This document shows, in pieces, positions 6,637 through 7,821 of a stretch of DNA of 7,821 bases (position 1 is the stretch's first letter; every line of letters begins with the position of its first letter). This DNA is from an uncultured Eubacterium sp. (lineage in GTDB: Bacteria > Bacillota_A > Clostridia > Lachnospirales > Lachnospiraceae), in contig CAOXUF010000055.1 of assembly GCA_948560485.1 (NCBI GenBank), forward strand, positions 1-7,821, written 5' to 3'. The notes beneath the pieces were generated by a model. The model was not told the DNA's origin and searched no databases. It saw only the letters and a list, made by a program, of their open reading frames with translations. The position numbers and the translations under genes are program-made.

Positions 6637-6862
6637 ATATTAGCAGATTGATAATTTCTGCATCTGATTGTTTATCAGATAACCAACAGTGTAATATGTG
6701 TGATCAACAGCATAAAGCGCGAACTAGCTGTCATTGGACTCCGGATATCCAGTTTTAATAGCAGTGCTATTCGCAAATCAAAATAAGTTCATCATTAACG
6801 CAGATGTCACGAACCTCTCAACACTTTTCTTGACGGTTGTCAGCCTATTATAGTTTTGGTTG

Positions 6863-6876
6863 TTACTATTTAGTAA
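6863..6876. repeat. dyad TTACTA-TT-TAGTAA, possible operator
   Basis: A perfect 6-bp inverted repeat with a 2-bp spacer lies near the start point of the predicted minus-strand RNA (about 6877). On the minus strand its TTACTA also stands 18 bp before a perfect TATAAT (6852-6847), so it could be a second -35. A repressor site overlapping the promoter would fit the position. Confidence 0.35.
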
Positions 6877-6883
6877 ATATAAA

Positions 6884-6911
6884 ATTCTATTCTTGATAAA
6901 AAATGATTCAA
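6884..6911 (-). promoter_or_regulatory. minus-strand promoter (TTGAAT - 16 bp - TAGAAT)
   Basis: On the minus strand TTGAAT (6911-6906) and TAGAAT (6889-6884) are spaced by 16 bp, a good sigma-A match. The predicted start is near 6877. It would drive the structured region, tRNA-Tyr and the three small genes. The -35 lies inside an inverted repeat (6905-6920), as an operator-controlled promoter often does. Confidence 0.5.
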
Positions 6912-6933
6912 ATATGAATCTTAATTCAAATAT
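6905..6933. repeat. inverted repeat plus 10-bp direct repeat in divergent control region
   Basis: GATTCA and TGAATC (6905-6910, 6915-6920) form a perfect dyad around AATA. ATTCAAATAT occurs twice, at 6906-6915 and 6924-6933, 18 bp apart, which puts both copies on nearly the same face of the helix. They lie between the divergent promoters and cover the -35 of the minus one, so they look like regulator binding sites. Confidence 0.4.
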
Positions 6934-6960
6934 ACAGATCTAACTTGAAGTATGTTTAAT

Positions 6961-6989
6961 TTGACAAAATATAGGATAATATGTAGAAT
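6961..6989 (+). promoter_or_regulatory. strong plus-strand promoter of the small toxin gene
   Basis: A perfect TTGACA (6961-6966), a 17-bp spacer and TAGAAT (6984-6989) give one of the best promoters in the window. Transcription would start near 6996, leaving an untranslated leader of about 130 nt before the 43-aa gene at 7125. Confidence 0.75.
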
Positions 6990-7061
6990 AATATTTGCAA
7001 GCAGCATCCAACGTTTCATTTAGGCTAGATGGGATGGTAAATTAGGTGGTTTGAGTCACGT

Positions 7062-7079
7062 CAGGACAGCAATGTTCTG
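7062..7079 (+). promoter_or_regulatory. GNRA-capped hairpin in the small toxin leader
   Basis: CAGGACA and TGTTCTG form a 7-bp stem (one G-T) closed by the GNRA tetraloop GCAA. GCAAG near the predicted 5' end of the RNA (about 6997-7003) can also pair with CTTGC at 7098-7102, close to the ribosome site. A long structured leader that limits translation is typical of type I toxin mRNAs. Confidence 0.45.
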
Positions 7080-7124
7080 TTTATCGGATAGATACCCTTG
7101 CTAAGAAAGGAGGGTAATAAAGAA

Positions 7125-7256
7125 GTGACATTTTGTGAATTACTAATTTTTACTTTAGTAACTGGCATTGTTAGCGGAGTAATCTCTGCGTACATAGTCA
7201 GATTTCTTGATAAAAGACGCAAAAATGACCGCCACTCGCCAAAGCACGGTCATTAA
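7125..7256 (+). CDS. 43-aa holin-like membrane toxin peptide
   Basis: This short gene starts with GTG at 7125 behind AAGGAGGG (7107-7114). The product, MTFCELLIFTLVTGIVSGVI and onwards, is one hydrophobic membrane helix (about 3-26), then a strongly basic tail (RFLDKRRKNDRHSPKHGH). Hydrophobic helix, KWLD/RFLDK-like junction and basic tail are the pattern of the small putative holin-like or type I toxins common in Firmicutes. They insert in the inner membrane, and many are silenced by an antisense RNA. A strong promoter and structured leader precede it. Its last codons (about 34-43) are encoded by a terminator hairpin. No antisense promoter was clear, so the type I assignment rests on the protein and leader. 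Confidence 0.75.
   Translation: MTFCELLIFTLVTGIVSGVISAYIVRFLDKRRKNDRHSPKHGH
7224..7254 (-). terminator. terminator after the ToxN-like gene, embedded in the small toxin ORF
   Basis: AATGACCG and CGGTCATT form an 8-bp stem with a 15-nt loop. On the minus strand it runs straight into five T in total (CATTTTTGCG), making it the end of the ToxN-like transcript 40 nt after its stop. On the plus strand the T content is poor, and an alternative stem CATTAA/TTAATG (7251-7266) overlaps it, so plus-strand termination is less sure. Confidence 0.65.
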
Positions 7257-7294
7257 TGCGTTAATGAATTCAATTTATGTATATCAGACTTTGA

Positions 7295-7768
7295 TTATAA
7301 ATGATCAAATATATACTTTAAATCTGTTATAACAATTTTAGTTCCCTGATAATATTTATTCATTATCTTCTTGGCTTTTGCATCAATTTTTCTCATTAAA
7401 TCATTTGGAATAGACACATCTTTTCCAGTATGTTCATCTGTATACTTTTCAACAATATATTTTTCTGTAACGGGACAAATATTTTGTAAAAGAAATGCTG
7501 CTTCTCTGCCTTGAACATACCCAAATTCTAAACCATCATATACTTTATAACGTTCTAATTTCTCTTCTAAAATATTTCGATATTTTTCAATTTGTGAAGA
7601 AATAGGGATCATCCAATAGATATTTTCATTTTTGATATCTTGAATTGCATAAAAACATGGTCTTCGATGCAAACCGTTAGAAGTGGTTTCCTTATTTGCC
7701 ATTACACCATGTTTTGAGAATTTATTACAATATTCATCTGATAAAAAGTAAAACTTGCCCTTAGTCAT
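7295..7768 (-). CDS. ToxN/CptN-like type III toxin (endoribonuclease)
   Basis: The 157-residue protein fits the ToxN/AbiQ superfamily of type III toxins, which cut host and phage mRNA and are held inactive by a repeated pseudoknot RNA. Matching segments are the opening KFYFLSDEYCNKF (5-17), RPCFYAI (36-42), the strand-turn IYWMIPISSQIEKY (50-63) that parallels the family's Y-hydrophobic-PLSS motif, and AFLLQNICPVTEKYI (91-105). Length is typical. It seems closest in style to the CptN branch. The ATG at 7768 follows GAGG by 6 nt. Upstream lies a UUCG-capped terminator, exactly where type III loci place one between antitoxin repeats and toxin; the repeats would be outside the window. The assignment is from motifs, without a search. 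Confidence 0.72.
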   Translation of the reverse strand: MTKGKFYFLSDEYCNKFSKHGVMANKETTSNGLHRRPCFYAIQDIKNENIYWMIPISSQIEKYRNILEEKLERYKVYDGLEFGYVQGREAAFLLQNICPVTEKYIVEKYTDEHTGKDVSIPNDLMRKIDAKAKKIMNKYYQGTKIVITDLKYIFDHL

Positions 7769-7786
7769 TTGTACCTCACAATAGAA

Positions 7787-7806
7787 GAGGACTCCGAAGA
7801 GTCCTC
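7787..7806 (-). terminator. UUCG-capped terminator between type III antitoxin RNA and toxin
   Basis: On the minus strand GAGGACTC and GAGTCCTC form a perfect 8-bp stem closed by the extra-stable C(UUCG)G tetraloop, with a weak T-rich tail (TTCTATT). It stands 19 nt before the toxin start. In type III systems a leaky terminator here sets the ratio of abundant antitoxin RNA to scarce toxin mRNA. The last bases of the window (7807-7821) would belong to the antitoxin transcript; too little is present to see a repeat. Confidence 0.7.
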
Positions 7807-7821
7807 AATCTTTTGCCCCTG

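Larger units (their letters stand above)
6596..6880 (-). ncRNA. gene-free structured leader or ncRNA candidate 5' of tRNA-Tyr
   Basis: This stretch of nearly 300 bp has no convincing protein gene but is dense in stems: GGAGAGT/ACTCTCC (6605-6623); ATCTGAT/ATCAGAT (6662-6680, 7 bp); GCGAA-C-TAGC against GCTATTCGC (6719-6728 with 6766-6774, 9 bp and one bulge) enclosing a TGGA/TCCA stem; a 15-bp odd palindrome AATAGCA-G-TGCTATT (6757-6771); and nested AACC/GGTT and TCAA/TTGA stems (6812-6838). A minus-strand promoter just above it (6911-6884) would make an RNA starting near 6877 and running into tRNA-Tyr. Strand and function are inferred. A long leader, a processed small RNA or a phage ornate RNA of the GOLLD/ROOL kind are the candidates. 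Confidence 0.45.

Noticed and set aside
6627..6758. Plus-strand ORF of 43 codons with a CxxC motif
   Set aside because: The nearest GGAGAG is about 16 nt from its ATG and is part of a hairpin. The codons run through palindromes, so it is more likely chance.
7257..7294. Antitoxin RNA repeats downstream of the ToxN-like gene
   Set aside because: The gap is too short and has only a palindrome; type III antitoxin repeats lie upstream of the toxin.
1..7821. CRISPR array, insertion sequence or rRNA
   Set aside because: No regularly spaced direct repeats, no transposase or terminal inverted repeats, and no rRNA-like segments were seen.

Overview
The window looks like a low-GC, AT-rich tailed-phage or prophage segment from a Firmicutes host, most likely a gut clostridial lineage such as Lachnospiraceae. 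The main evidence is a complete large terminase gene, three tRNA or tRNA-like genes in a run of small phage genes, Firmicutes-type ribosome binding sites (AGGAGG-like) and TTGACA/TATAAT-type promoters. The host assignment is inferred from composition and protein style, not from a database match.

Layout, left to right. Almost everything is on the minus strand, so transcription mostly runs from high to low coordinates. (1) 5-2786: the packaging pair, a zinc-ribbon protein in the small-terminase position and the large terminase, overlapping by 17 bp. (2) 2825-2925: a terminator and a degenerate tRNA-like gene. (3) 2995-5028: an accessory block. It holds a plus-strand protein with two membrane helices and a beta-rich domain, convergent across a shared terminator with a minus-strand pair: a Panacea/DUF4065 antitoxin-like gene and a three-helix membrane protein with a coiled coil, which is the likely toxin. 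(4) 5219-6595: tRNA-Ser(UGA), three small tightly packed genes of unknown function, and tRNA-Tyr(GUA). (5) 6596-7124: about 530 bp without a clear protein gene. It has many hairpins, a dyad- and repeat-rich control region and two divergent promoters. (6) 7125-7821: a 43-aa membrane toxin-like peptide on the plus strand, facing a minus-strand ToxN/CptN-like type III toxin gene. That gene is preceded by a UUCG-capped terminator, and its RNA antitoxin would lie just beyond the right edge.

How the parts fit: the terminase pair is core phage machinery. The accessory genes include up to three candidate toxin systems of different kinds (type III RNA-based, Panacea-type protein pair, small membrane peptide) plus a two-helix membrane protein that resembles membrane effectors of anti-phage systems in layout. 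They sit between or beside tRNA genes, a usual location for phage cargo. The most attractive reading is a phage-borne cluster for competition or superinfection immunity. That reading is inference. The Panacea signature and the terminase motifs are direct and strong. The ToxN-like call is moderate to strong. The 2TM-beta protein and the structured RNA region are hypotheses.
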